Shown: positions 10,250 through 19,234 of the stretch, in pieces
Layout of the letters: each line of letters opens with the position of its first letter
Position numbering within the stretch: the stretch's first letter is position 1
From: an uncultured Verrucomicrobiae bacterium
Lineage (GTDB): Bacteria; Verrucomicrobiota; Verrucomicrobiia; Limisphaerales; J093
Assembly (NCBI GenBank): GCA_937976685.1
Contig: CALJWR010000025.1
Coordinates: 1 to 32,541, forward strand
Direction: 5' to 3'
DNA length: 32,541 nucleotides
Made by a program: the position numbers and the translations under genes
Notes under the pieces: generated by a model
The model's database searches: none
The model's input: the letters and a program-made list of their open reading frames with translations, nothing else
Told to the model about the DNA's origin: nothing

Positions 10250-11200
10250 TCAGATGGCAAACGCCCGCCGCAGCATCTCGATGCTTTTCGGCACAGCCGT
10301 TTCCGGATCTTCCTTGCCCTCCATCTCGAGGGACACGTAGCCGCGATAGCCGGCGTTCTTGAGGATGCGGGCGATCCGCGGATAGTCGAGATCGAGGGTG
10401 TACCACTCGCCGCCGCCGTAGTAGGTCTTGGCCTGGACGAACTTGGCGCGCGGGGCGAGGTGTTCGAGTTTGTCGTACGGATCCTCCAGAAAGTTGCCCG
10501 TATCGAGCATGATGCCGAACCAGGGCGAATCAATCTGGTCAGCGATGCGCAACATGCCTTCGGGTGTGTTGGTCAACCCCCAATGGTTCTCGAGCGCGAG
10601 GATCACGCCGCACTCGGCCGCCTTCGGCAGGCATTGCTGGATGCACTCGACGCACCACCGCGTGCCATCGGCCTCCGTGTAGCCCTCGATTACCGGCTCG
10701 ATGCCGCGGGCCTTCATGAGGTCGTCAAAGCTGGCGATCGTGTTCCAGCGCCCCGAGTTCAAGCGGATGCACGGCACGCCCAGTTCGTAGGCGATCTCGA
10801 TGCACTTGACGGTGTGCTCCACCTGTTGCCGCCGGTACTCGGCACTGGGATCCACGAAGTCTTGGTGAATCGAAAACGCGATCAGGTCAATGCCGTTGAG
10901 GAAGGCGTGGCGCTTGAGCTTGCGGAGATAGGCCCGGTGGTCGGCCGTCAACGGCTCCTTTTCCGGGATGTCCAGCTGGCGATGCAGGATGTCCACGCCC
11001 TCAACGCCCAAGTCCGACGCCTTTTCGATGACTGTCTCGATCGCCACCTTCGGCGGGCGGAAATGCCAGTAAGAGTAGGTGGAAATGCCGAGCTTGATGC
11101 GATGCGCTGCGGAAGGGGCGACCGGCGGCGCGCCAAATGCCAGAGGCACCCCCGCCGCCAGCCCGGCGGCGGTCAAAAACGAACGTCGGGAGAAGTTCAC
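10250..11200 (-). CDS. Tat-exported sugar phosphate isomerase/epimerase-like protein
   Basis: This is a TIM-barrel protein of the xylose isomerase-like / AP endonuclease 2 superfamily, predicted to isomerise or epimerise a sugar or polyol outside the cytoplasm. The GTG at 11200 was chosen because it gives the N-terminus MNFSRRSFLTAAGLAAG, a twin-arginine signal right at the start. A TTG at 11236 would add 12 residues. Barrel strands carry the metal-binding-type acidic residues expected: ALENHWG, MLDTGNF and the C-terminal SLEMEGKED. The length is 316 residues including the signal, normal for the family. It follows the GH2 gene by 96 bases on the same strand, so it may process sugars released by that enzyme. 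The substrate is unknown. Confidence 0.87.
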   Translation of the reverse strand: MNFSRRSFLTAAGLAAGVPLAFGAPPVAPSAAHRIKLGISTYSYWHFRPPKVAIETVIEKASDLGVEGVDILHRQLDIPEKEPLTADHRAYLRKLKRHAFLNGIDLIAFSIHQDFVDPSAEYRRQQVEHTVKCIEIAYELGVPCIRLNSGRWNTIASFDDLMKARGIEPVIEGYTEADGTRWCVECIQQCLPKAAECGVILALENHWGLTNTPEGMLRIADQIDSPWFGIMLDTGNFLEDPYDKLEHLAPRAKFVQAKTYYGGGEWYTLDLDYPRIARILKNAGYRGYVSLEMEGKEDPETAVPKSIEMLRRAFAI

Positions 11201-11296
11201 GGGCGCAGCATGGTCCGCCGGCCGCTTCGGACGCAAGTCGCAGAATCCTTGGTAGCCGCTGCGGCAGCGCCAAAATCTCGCCGGCGCGCGCGCCGC

Positions 11297-14119
11297 CTAC
11301 TTCAACGTGAACACGACCGTGGGATCGAGCGGATACCGACCGAAGCGTTCCCCGTAAATGGCCAACCCGCCGGGGAACGCCTCGTCCACCTCAAGGCGGA
11401 GCACCAATTCCTTGGCGCCCGCCGCGGCACTGAGCGCCTCGGGGGGAATCGTTGCGCGGAGCAACCACCCGTAGGACCCGGCTTCGCGCAGCTTCCGATC
11501 CCGGAGTTGCGCGTGCCAGGACAGAATGCCGCGGTGATCCGCCGGATCATCCGGCAACTCAAACGTCCCGGCCGTCACACCGTTGACGCGCACGCGGACG
11601 CGGCTCGGGAATACCTCGGTGTCGGTCATTGGATACGAATTGGGGTTCTGGCTGCGGTGGGCCACGCCCTCGCCCCGCATGTAGTCCACATCCCGGAATG
11701 TCGCCCCTTCGCGGTCCTTGGCGAACAGTTCCTTGGCCGAGGTTTCGACCAGGAACGTCGCGCCCGTGACGTCGCCCGCGCTCAGCCCTTCGGGCCAGGC
11801 GATGCGGTACTCGAAATAACCGTGGCCGGCCCCATTGACCTTGAGACCCTCCAGCACGTTCCACTGCTTCTGCGACCAGCGCGCCTCACGGAAGCTGGTG
11901 GGCGCCAGCCGCAGCACACGGACCCGGCCCTGTTCGAGCGCCACCATTTCGTCGCGCGGCGACGAACCGTCGCCGATGACGAAGGTGGTGAAGTTCCGGT
12001 GCAGCACGCTGCCGGCCTCGTCCTCCAAGGCGAGTGCCAGGATGGCCAACCCCCGCTTTTCGGGGAGTTTCACCGTCAACCCCGGGTTCAAGGACCCGGT
12101 GGTCCAGCCACCCGAGAGCGGCAATACGCGGCGTCCGCGCTCATAACTTTCGCGCCGGCCGAGCGTGTCCCAGCCGAACAGCTCCGTCTGCAGGGCCAGG
12201 GTGCGTCCGCGGGCGGCCTCGGTCAGGAAAGAAACGTAAAGTGGGAGTTCCACGGAGGCGCCGGGTGCAACCGTCTGGCTCAAGGAATCTCCGGCCACGA
12301 CATAGAAGGGGCTGTGCAAGTCGTTCAACGTCATCCCGGACACGAGCTCCTCCAGGCCGGTGAATTTATCCGAGCGGTCGTAGCGCCAGTAGCCGTTCCA
12401 CTCGTTGATGACGTCGTGATGCTCGGTGTAGAGCCAGCCGCAGACCTTGGGGTGCCGTCGAAATTCGTTCATCATCTGGTGGTAGTCCCACGACCAATCC
12501 ACGTCGCCCGTGCTGCCCTCATAGCCCCACACGTTGCCACATTCGGAGTTGAGCAGGGGTTGGTTGGCCTGCTTGCGGCCGCCGATGAAGTTCCACGTCG
12601 AGCCGGGGAAGGTGTCCCGCGTCACTTGATCGAGGTGCGCGCGCCACTCCCAGCCGGGCAGGTAGGCGTGCCACGAGTTGATGTCTGTCTCGACATGATC
12701 GTAGTTGCAGGGCGAGTTGTCCTCCACGAGGCGGGTCGGATCGAGCTGTTTGGTCATCCGGTAAATCGAGGCCACCCATTCCTGGGTTTCGGGCAGGTAC
12801 TCCCGCTTGTCGCCCTGACCAGTGAAGAGGCCCCACGTCTCGTTGAAGGGTACCCAGGAGAAGATGGAAGGGTGGTTGAAGTCGCGCGCAATCATTCCCC
12901 GGAGGGCGTGCTCGATCTCGCGTCGCATTTCCGCGTCGGGCTCGCCCCACGAATTGGGCACGTCGGCCATGATGAGCAGCCCGAGCCGGTCCGCCCAGTA
13001 CAGCTTGCGCGGCACCTCGACCTTCACATGCACGCGGTTGGCGTTCAGCCCGATGCGCTTGGAGCGGAGGATTTCATCGCGCATGAAGGCGTCGCTGGGG
13101 AAGGTGTAAAAGCCGTCCGGGTGATACGACTGATCGAGGCACATCTGCAGGTACACGGGCCGGCCGTTCAGCGCGATGTACGGGAAGTCCGTGCCCGGCA
13201 GGTTCATCACGCTGATCTTCCTCATGCCGAGATAGGTGGCCACGCGGTCCTCGCTGCCCGGCGCCGCAAGCGCGGCCTCGAGTTCGTAAAGAAACGGATC
13301 GCCGAGCGTCCACAGGCGTGGTTTCGGAATCGGCACGTCGAAGGAGACCGACTCGGCGTCCGCGGGCACCGGCTGGGTGACCTCGCCCACTCCGCCCGTC
13401 TTGAACCGCAGCCGCAGGGCGGCACCCCCAGGGGCCTTGCCGGAAAGCGTTGCGCGGACTGTGGCCAGTTCCTTGTCAATGTCCGGCGTGAAGTGAAGCG
13501 AGCGGATAAACATCGCCGGACGCGCCTCGAGATAGATCGTCTGCCAGATGCCCTTGGCCTCGCCGTAGCCCTGCTTGCCTTCGAGCTTGAAGGCGTGCTT
13601 CGTGTCGTCCACGCGCAGGACCAGCCGCTGCTCGACGCCCCACTTCACGTGCGGCGTCAGTTCGAACTCGAACGGCGTGTAGCCGCCGCGATGCTCCCCC
13701 AGCGGCTGCCCGTCGAGCCAGCCCTTGGTCAGCCAGTCGCACGCGCCCACCACCACGAACACCCGTTTCTCCCGCCACGCCTCCGGCACCACGATGTTCC
13801 GCGCGTACCAGCCAAGGTCCGCCCGGTTGGTGACGCCGGACAGCTTTGAGCCCCACGGAAACGGAACGGTGATCGTCATCTCGAAGGGCCGGACACCTGC
13901 CGCCCAATTCGCCTTCTCACCCGCGTCCTCCGGATCGAACTGAAACGCCCACGCGCCGTTTAGATTCCGCCAGTCGGCCCGCTCGAAATCTGGTCTGGGA
14001 TGCTCGGGCAGCGGGATCGGCGAAGACTGACCGAAAGTCGCAGGTGACAGGAAAACCAACAGGGCGGCGATGCCACCACAAAAGAGGCGCCGTGGGGTTT
14101 GAGGCGGAGCGTGCGTCAT
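11297..14119 (-). CDS. Secreted glycoside hydrolase family 2 enzyme
   Basis: This is a retaining beta-glycosidase (beta-galactosidase, beta-glucuronidase or beta-mannosidase type) of 940 residues. The ATG at 14119 directly precedes a signal peptide (LFCGGIAALLVFLSPATFGQ); six codons upstream of it are open but unlikely to be used. Domains in order: the N-terminal jelly-roll sugar-binding domain (about 40-190, with LNGAWAFQFDPEDAG and WYARNIVVP), an immunoglobulin-like domain (190-300), and the TIM barrel (300-620). Catalytic residues are the acid/base Glu427 in FNETWG and the nucleophile Glu526 in NSECGN. About 320 further C-terminal residues are beta-rich and carry another possible sugar-binding module. 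A response regulator lies 106 bases upstream on the same strand and an isomerase-like gene downstream, consistent with a glycan-utilisation locus. The specificity cannot be read from sequence. Confidence 0.92.
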   Translation of the reverse strand: MTHAPPQTPRRLFCGGIAALLVFLSPATFGQSSPIPLPEHPRPDFERADWRNLNGAWAFQFDPEDAGEKANWAAGVRPFEMTITVPFPWGSKLSGVTNRADLGWYARNIVVPEAWREKRVFVVVGACDWLTKGWLDGQPLGEHRGGYTPFEFELTPHVKWGVEQRLVLRVDDTKHAFKLEGKQGYGEAKGIWQTIYLEARPAMFIRSLHFTPDIDKELATVRATLSGKAPGGAALRLRFKTGGVGEVTQPVPADAESVSFDVPIPKPRLWTLGDPFLYELEAALAAPGSEDRVATYLGMRKISVMNLPGTDFPYIALNGRPVYLQMCLDQSYHPDGFYTFPSDAFMRDEILRSKRIGLNANRVHVKVEVPRKLYWADRLGLLIMADVPNSWGEPDAEMRREIEHALRGMIARDFNHPSIFSWVPFNETWGLFTGQGDKREYLPETQEWVASIYRMTKQLDPTRLVEDNSPCNYDHVETDINSWHAYLPGWEWRAHLDQVTRDTFPGSTWNFIGGRKQANQPLLNSECGNVWGYEGSTGDVDWSWDYHQMMNEFRRHPKVCGWLYTEHHDVINEWNGYWRYDRSDKFTGLEELVSGMTLNDLHSPFYVVAGDSLSQTVAPGASVELPLYVSFLTEAARGRTLALQTELFGWDTLGRRESYERGRRVLPLSGGWTTGSLNPGLTVKLPEKRGLAILALALEDEAGSVLHRNFTTFVIGDGSSPRDEMVALEQGRVRVLRLAPTSFREARWSQKQWNVLEGLKVNGAGHGYFEYRIAWPEGLSAGDVTGATFLVETSAKELFAKDREGATFRDVDYMRGEGVAHRSQNPNSYPMTDTEVFPSRVRVRVNGVTAGTFELPDDPADHRGILSWHAQLRDRKLREAGSYGWLLRATIPPEALSAAAGAKELVLRLEVDEAFPGGLAIYGERFGRYPLDPTVVFTLK

Positions 14120-14225
14120 GCCGCTAGTTCGCCACACGACGGCAGTGGGAACAAGCGCCGAGTGACCGCGGAGGACGGTTTTTGCGTCAGGAACGGCCGC
14201 TCCGCGCCGCGACGTGTTCCCCTGA

Positions 14226-14852
14226 CTAGCGCCGCAGAAATTTGGCCACCGCTTCGGTTCGCGTGCGGACCTGCAGCTTCTCGTAGATGCGGCGGATGTA
14301 GGTGTGGACCGTTTCGTAGCTGACGCCGAGCTTCTCGGCGATTTCCTTGTAGATCAGCCCCTGGGCGAGACAGTCCAGCACCTGCTGCTCCCGCTCGGAG
14401 AGGTTCTCGGTCGGATCGGCCACGGGAGCGGTGCGTTGGAACGACTGCACCACCTTGCGGGCGATGTGCGTTGTCATGGGGGACCCGCCTTTGAGCACGT
14501 CACGGATCGCCGCGAGCAACTCGTCGCGCGGCGTGCGCTTGAGCAGGTAGCCCGTTGCCCCCGCCGCCAGCGCGTTGAAGATGTTGTCCGTGTCCTCGTA
14601 CACGGTGAGCATGATCACCTGGACCCGGGGCGCCAGCTGCTTGAGCCGGCGCACGCACTCGACGCCGTTCATGCCGGGCAGATTGATGTCCATCAGCACC
14701 ACGTCGGGCGCGTCAGCGGGCAGACCCTCGATGGCCGCCTCGGCGTTGGAGTACACGCTGACGCACTGCATGCCCTCGGCCCGGGCGATCACCCGTGAGA
14801 GTGTGGTCCGCACGGCTTCGCTGTCCTCCACGATGGCAACCTTGATGGGCAT
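14226..14852 (-). CDS. NarL/FixJ-family response regulator
   Basis: This is a phosphorylation-activated DNA-binding transcription factor of 208 residues. The ATG at 14852 puts the receiver domain at the very N-terminus (MPIKVAIVEDSE); the open frame reaches back to 14915 but adds no recognisable sequence. The receiver domain (1-120) has the acidic pair Glu9/Asp10, the phospho-acceptor Asp55 in LMDINLPGMNG, and the conserved Lys in YLLKRTP. The LuxR-type helix-turn-helix is at about 144-205 (LSEREQQVLDCLAQGLIYKEIAEKL, then TVHTYIRRIYEKL). The gene follows the histidine kinase by 59 bases on the same strand, so that kinase is its likely partner. Its targets may include the GH2 gene immediately downstream, but no operator was identified. 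Confidence 0.94.
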   Translation of the reverse strand: MPIKVAIVEDSEAVRTTLSRVIARAEGMQCVSVYSNAEAAIEGLPADAPDVVLMDINLPGMNGVECVRRLKQLAPRVQVIMLTVYEDTDNIFNALAAGATGYLLKRTPRDELLAAIRDVLKGGSPMTTHIARKVVQSFQRTAPVADPTENLSEREQQVLDCLAQGLIYKEIAEKLGVSYETVHTYIRRIYEKLQVRTRTEAVAKFLRR

Positions 14853-14911
14853 GAATTTTGAGTTCGGTGCGAGCTGTCCGGACCAGAACCGTACGCGGCG
14901 GCCGCGGGGCG

Positions 14912-17900
14912 TCAATCGGCAGGCCGCCGCTCACCGAGCGGAGCAGTAAGGCGAATCACCGTGCCGCGGCCGGGGGCGGGAGTGATTTCAAACCGCCCCC
15001 CGATATCCTCCATGCGCTTGCACATCCCGCGCAGTCCGTTCCGGTTTCGCACGGCCTTTTCGTCGAGTTCGCCGAGGCCCTTGCCGTCGTCCGCGATCTC
15101 AATCGTGAAAGCCTCCGGTCCGAGCTTGAGGCTGACCCGGGCTTCGGAGGCCCCGGCGTGGCGCACGATGTTGGTGACCGCCTCCTTGGCGGCGAGGAAG
15201 ACGTTGTGCCGGACATCCGGGGGAATGTTGACGGCCGGCAACTCCGCCGGCACGTCCAGCCGGTACCGCACGCCGGCGACGCCCAGATATTCCTGAGCGT
15301 GTTTGCAGAAGTACGTCACCAAGCCTTCCAGCGTGTCGTTCGACGGGTTCACCGCCCAGACGATCTCGTCCAGCGTCCGGGTCGTCTCCCGCGCGGTTTG
15401 CGTAATCTGGCGGGCGTGCGCGGCCACCTCGTCCGGCAGGTCTTTATCCACCTCGGCCAGTTCGCCGAGCATGGCCACCTGCGTGAGATTCGCGCCAAGT
15501 TGATCGTGCAGGTCCTGGGCGATCCGGGCCCGCTCCTTCTCCAAGGCTTCTTCCCGTTTCAGTTCGAGGAGCTGCCGCTGCAGCTTTTGCGTGGAGACAT
15601 AGCGCACGACGGCGGCCACCAGCGCGAGCAGCACCGCCGCCACCGTCGGTGCAAACCAGCGTTGCCGCCACAGCGGCGTCAACACCTCGATTGCCAGCGC
15701 GCTGCCCAGCTCGTTCCACACCCCATCCTCATTGCTGGCGATCACCTGAAAACGATACCGGCCCGGCGGCAGTTTGGGATACCGCGCCACGCGGTCGCCC
15801 CCCGCTTCCACCCACGTCTGCTCGTAGGGCGTGAGACGATAGCGAAAACGGGCCCGGTCCGGCGCGCCCAAGTTGAGACTGGTGAACTGAATCTCCAGCC
15901 GCTCGCGTCCCGGCGGGATGATCAAGGGCTGCGGAAACGCGCGTCGCAGCACGTTTGTGCCCTGATCCTGGCCGTCCACGCGAACCTCCTCGATCACCAC
16001 CGGCGGCGGCGTCAGGTTGGGACGCAGGCGATCCGGGTTCACGGCGACCAGGCCGCGTACCGACGCGAACCAGAGCCGGCCCTCCTTGCCCCGCCAGGCC
16101 GAAGGCTGGGAACCCAGCGGGAACTCCCGCGTCGGCAAACCGTCGGCCCGGTCATAGACGCGACACGCGACGCGCGGGGCACGGCCGGCGGCGAATTCCT
16201 CCAGGGCCGCCCGTGGCACGCGGGCCAAGCCCGCGTTCGACCCGATCCAGAGGGATCCCTGCCCATCATCCAGCATGGCGCCGATGCTGTTGCCGGGCAG
16301 GCCATCCCGGCTGGTGAACCGGTTCCAGCGCCCCTGCCGATACCGCGCCAGGCCACTGCCAAAAGTGCCCACCCACACCGTGCCGTCGGCATCCACCAAC
16401 AGGGATGACACATCGTCACTCGGCAGCCCGTCGGTCCGGCGGAAATGGCTGAACCGGTCCTCGCGCCAACGATTGAGACCGCCGCCGACGGTGCCGATCC
16501 ACAGATTGCCCTCGGCGTCATCGGCCAGGGCGCGGACTTCGTTCGCCGACAATCCTTCCGCGACGGTGAAGAGCCTCCAACCCGTTTCGGTCCGCAGTCC
16601 CAGTCCTCCCGGGGTGCCGCACCAAAGACGGCCTTGGCGATCCCGAAACAGCACGGAAACCACCGCGTGCAGTCCTTCCGCGCCCTCGGCTGGTTCGAAA
16701 GTGCGTCCCCGAAATTCGAACAGTCCGCTGGCCCGCGTGCCGACCCAGACATTGGTCACGCGCGCGTCGAAGTCGCCCCAAGCCACCAGCGACTCCGCCA
16801 ACAAGCCGCTCCGCGCCGGCACGGACACCTCCGCCCAAAGCGAGAGGACTTGGGGGTTGATGAGCCCGCTGCCACCCGCGAAGCGTTCACTGCCGATCGG
16901 ATGCCAGCGCCACACCCCTTCGCCATCGGTGCCGGCCCAGACAGTGCCCGTGGCGTCTTCGCAAACCGTCAGCACGGTTTGACCACGAGTTTCCTCCACC
17001 ACCTCGAACACCTGGCGTTTGATGCGATTCAAACCGCCTCCCTGGGTGCCGGCCCAGAGGTTACCCTCGCGGTCTGCGCACAGGGAAATCACGGTGTTGT
17101 GGGACAGACCTTCGCGGGTCGTCAGTCGGGTCACCCGCCCGTCCGCACTGAACCAGTACAGGCCGCCCCCCGCCGTGCCGACCACCAGATTACCGGAAAG
17201 GTCCTCGCTCGCTGCCGTCACGCGCGTCCCGGGTGGCCAAGGGTACGGGCCGGCATCGCGTTCGAGCTGTCCTCCCCGCCAGATTTCGATGCGGCCATCG
17301 GCGAGGCGCCAGAAACCGCCTTTTTGTCGCGCGGCCAGGAAGTCGAGGCGTCCCACTTCCAATTCGCGCAAGAGGGGGAGTTCAAAGGCCGCGCCACCCG
17401 GACCACCGATCTGGGCCAACCGGTGATCCGTCCCGATCCATAACTCCCCGTCCACGGTCGCCACCAGCGTGCGCAAGGTGCTGGGCCGGTCATGACCGAA
17501 CAGGTGCGGGATGAACCGACCGCCCCGCCGCTGCCAGACCGCTCCGTCAGCCGTGTTGAGCCAAACAGCGCCGGTTGGGTCGGCGCGCGCGGCCACCAGG
17601 CGGCTCTCGGAGGCGCCCTGCCCGAGGCCGGTGCTCGTGATTTCGCCGTCTTTAAGAAAGGCGGCGCCGCCGGTTTCCGTGCCAATCCACAGCGTCCCGA
17701 ACGGGTCTTCATACAAGCTGACAATCCGTGAGCTCGGCAGGCCCGGGGTGTTGCTTTCGTCGAACACGGCGAACCGCGCCCCGTCAAAGCGAACCAGCCC
17801 GTTGAGCGTGCCCAACCAAAGGTAACCGTCGCGCGTCTGAACGATCGCGGTGACGGAGTTCTGCGGCAGGCCGTCGTCCGTGTCCCACGTCCGAATGATG

Positions 17901-18010
17901 AAGGGGGAGGACGCCGCGGGCGGTGGTTCCGCCGCGGCGGGTCGCAACGCCCCCCAGCCCAGCAGGACAAGGAGCGGGATCAGGCGAGGTTCGCTGCGCC
18001 ACTGCCGCAT
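14912..18010 (-). CDS. Propeller-type sensor histidine kinase (Reg_prop, Y_Y_Y, HisKA_3)
   Basis: This is a one-membrane-span sensor kinase of 1032 residues. The ATG at 18010 precedes a signal peptide (LIPLLVLLGWGALRPAAA). The frame continues open far upstream to 18478, but that part overlaps the divergent Dabb gene and is not protein-like. The periplasmic part (about 30-700) carries repeated Reg_prop blades such as GYLWLGTLNGL, GNLWAGTQGGGLNR, GTVWAGTDGEG, GNLWIGTVGGGLNR and GTVWVGTFGSGLAR. A Y_Y_Y domain follows (about 715-780), then a membrane helix (about 786-804) and a coiled linker. The dimerisation/phosphoacceptor helix has His835 in AQDLHDQLG, and the ATPase domain has KEAVTNIVRHAG and DDGKGLG. 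In Bacteroidota such propellers sense glycan fragments. Here the DNA-binding part is separate, in the NarL regulator 59 bases downstream. Confidence 0.94.
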   Translation of the reverse strand: MRQWRSEPRLIPLLVLLGWGALRPAAAEPPPAASSPFIIRTWDTDDGLPQNSVTAIVQTRDGYLWLGTLNGLVRFDGARFAVFDESNTPGLPSSRIVSLYEDPFGTLWIGTETGGAAFLKDGEITSTGLGQGASESRLVAARADPTGAVWLNTADGAVWQRRGGRFIPHLFGHDRPSTLRTLVATVDGELWIGTDHRLAQIGGPGGAAFELPLLRELEVGRLDFLAARQKGGFWRLADGRIEIWRGGQLERDAGPYPWPPGTRVTAASEDLSGNLVVGTAGGGLYWFSADGRVTRLTTREGLSHNTVISLCADREGNLWAGTQGGGLNRIKRQVFEVVEETRGQTVLTVCEDATGTVWAGTDGEGVWRWHPIGSERFAGGSGLINPQVLSLWAEVSVPARSGLLAESLVAWGDFDARVTNVWVGTRASGLFEFRGRTFEPAEGAEGLHAVVSVLFRDRQGRLWCGTPGGLGLRTETGWRLFTVAEGLSANEVRALADDAEGNLWIGTVGGGLNRWREDRFSHFRRTDGLPSDDVSSLLVDADGTVWVGTFGSGLARYRQGRWNRFTSRDGLPGNSIGAMLDDGQGSLWIGSNAGLARVPRAALEEFAAGRAPRVACRVYDRADGLPTREFPLGSQPSAWRGKEGRLWFASVRGLVAVNPDRLRPNLTPPPVVIEEVRVDGQDQGTNVLRRAFPQPLIIPPGRERLEIQFTSLNLGAPDRARFRYRLTPYEQTWVEAGGDRVARYPKLPPGRYRFQVIASNEDGVWNELGSALAIEVLTPLWRQRWFAPTVAAVLLALVAAVVRYVSTQKLQRQLLELKREEALEKERARIAQDLHDQLGANLTQVAMLGELAEVDKDLPDEVAAHARQITQTARETTRTLDEIVWAVNPSNDTLEGLVTYFCKHAQEYLGVAGVRYRLDVPAELPAVNIPPDVRHNVFLAAKEAVTNIVRHAGASEARVSLKLGPEAFTIEIADDGKGLGELDEKAVRNRNGLRGMCKRMEDIGGRFEITPAPGRGTVIRLTAPLGERRPAD

Positions 18011-18115
18011 GAGTGATTGTTCAAATGCCGGTGGCTGGAGTGCAAATCGGAAAAGCCGCGCCGCTGGGGCCGCGCGAACGCGTCGGTTGGACCGCCGCCT
18101 CGGATCCGGGAACGC

Positions 18116-18144
18116 TTGCCGTCCGCACCCCGAGTTCCCATGAT
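18116..18144 (+). promoter_or_regulatory. Weak candidate promoter for the Dabb gene
   Basis: TTGCCG (18116-18121), a 17-base spacer and CATGAT (18139-18144, 4 of 6 -10 matches) lie upstream of the ATG at 18183, giving a leader of about 30 bases without a Shine-Dalgarno. Chance occurrence is possible. Confidence 0.25.
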
Positions 18145-18182
18145 CTGCGCGCGTTAAAAGAAGAAACCAAGTACTTCCAACG

Positions 18183-18593
18183 ATGAGAACCACCCTCGCT
18201 CTGCTTTGTGCCACGCTCATCAGCGCGTCTCTCTTCTGCGCGGCCGCTGCCGAAGGCAAGACCAGGCCCGTTCGCTCTGAGAAGCGCGGCACCCTCGTCC
18301 ACATGGTCTCCTTCAAGTTCAAGCCGGAGGCCACGCCCGCGCAGATCAAGGAGGTGGAGACCGCGTTCGCGGCGCTCAAGAAACAGATTCCCCAGATCGT
18401 TTCGTTCGAGTGGGGCACCAATGTCAGCCCGGAGGGGCTCGACAAGGGGTTCACCCACGGCTTCATCCTCACGTTCAAGAATGCCGCCGACCGCGACGCC
18501 TACCTCGTTCATCCCGACCACAAGAAGTTCGGCGCGCTGGTCGGCCCGGTCCTCGCAGACGTGTTCGTGGTGGATTTTGTTTCCCGCCGATAG
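18183..18593 (+). CDS. Exported Dabb (stress-responsive alpha/beta barrel) domain protein
   Basis: This is a small dimeric ferredoxin-like-fold protein of 136 residues with unknown biochemical role. Residues 1-23 form a signal peptide (LALLCATLISASLFCAAAA), so it is probably periplasmic. The Dabb domain covers about 36-133: it opens with LVHMVSFKFKPEATPAQ, has the central SFEWGTNVSPEG and HGFILTFKNAADRDAYL, and ends with the family-typical HPDHKKFGALVGPVL. The ATG at 18183 has no Shine-Dalgarno. The gene is divergent from the histidine kinase (172-base gap) and 103 bases upstream of the Lrp-type regulator. The family is recognised with good confidence. Confidence 0.9.
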   Translation: MRTTLALLCATLISASLFCAAAAEGKTRPVRSEKRGTLVHMVSFKFKPEATPAQIKEVETAFAALKKQIPQIVSFEWGTNVSPEGLDKGFTHGFILTFKNAADRDAYLVHPDHKKFGALVGPVLADVFVVDFVSRR

Positions 18594-18661
18594 CACTCCG
18601 CTGGCTGGGCCAGTTGCCCGGCGCAGAACGCTTTTCGCCCGGCGGGCCGCGGTTTTCTCCT

Positions 18662-18690
18662 TTGCGGCCGGGGCGCAATGCGCTTAAACC
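18662..18690 (+). promoter_or_regulatory. Candidate promoter ending 6 bases before the Lrp start codon
   Basis: TTGCGG (18662-18667, 4 of 6 -35 matches), a 17-base spacer and TAAACC (18685-18690, 3 of 6 -10 matches) are followed by exactly 6 bases and then the ATG at 18697. The geometry would put the transcription start on the A of ATG. Confidence 0.35.
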
Positions 18691-18696
18691 ACGCCC

Positions 18697-19176
18697 ATGG
18701 ATCCGCTGCTCAAACTCCTGCGCGAAAACGCCACCTACCGCCCCGACCAGCTCGCGGCGATGCTCAACCTGCCGGAAGCCGAGGTTACCGCCCGCATCCG
18801 CGCCTATGAGGCCGACCGCGTGATCGTCGGTTACCGCACGGTCCTAAACGAGGAGAAGCTCGGCCTGGACCGGGTACGCGCCGTCATCGAGGTGAAGATC
18901 ACGCCTGAGCGGGAGGGCGGCTTTGATCGGGTGGCCGAGCGCATCGCCAAATACGCGGAGGTGCGATCCTGCTATCTGATGTCCGGCGGCTACGACCTAC
19001 TGGTTGAGGTGGAAGGCAACGACCTGCGGGAAGTGGCATCGTTCGTGTCCGCGAAACTGGCCACGATTCAGGGGGTGCTCTCGACCGCGACCCATTTCGT
19101 GCTCAAGCCGTACAAGGAGCAGGGCGTCCTGCTCGGGGGCGAGCTGACCGACGAGCGGCTGGCGGTGAGCCCCTGA
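18697..19176 (+). CDS. Lrp/AsnC family transcriptional regulator
   Basis: This is a DNA-binding regulator that usually responds to amino acids, 159 residues. The N-terminal winged helix-turn-helix spans about 1-50 (LLKLLRENATYRPDQLAAML, then EVTARIRAYEADRVIVGYRTVLN). The AsnC/RAM ligand domain spans about 60-140, with VEVKITPEREGGFDRVAERI, the typical YLMSGGYDLLVEVEG and the C-terminal STATHFVLKPYKEQG. The last segment and the short HTH resemble the Lrp subgroup often found beside a class I/II aminotransferase; no such gene is here. There is no Shine-Dalgarno, and a promoter-like pair lies 6 bases before the ATG. The next gene, the 1111-residue exported protein, begins 58 bases downstream on the same strand. 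Confidence 0.92.
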   Translation: MDPLLKLLRENATYRPDQLAAMLNLPEAEVTARIRAYEADRVIVGYRTVLNEEKLGLDRVRAVIEVKITPEREGGFDRVAERIAKYAEVRSCYLMSGGYDLLVEVEGNDLREVASFVSAKLATIQGVLSTATHFVLKPYKEQGVLLGGELTDERLAVSP

Positions 19177-19234
19177 CGTCCGCCACCGCACGAACCAACG
19201 AGCGGTTTCCTTCGCCCCGCCACGGTTGGCCGCC

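Noticed and set aside
10460-13849. 1129-codon plus-strand frame
   Set aside because: It is antisense to the GH2 and isomerase genes, both of which have catalytic motifs and signals; no domain is seen in the plus frame.
18011-18478. Upstream extension of the histidine kinase frame to 18478
   Set aside because: It overlaps the divergent Dabb gene antisense, and the signal peptide directly follows the ATG at 18010.
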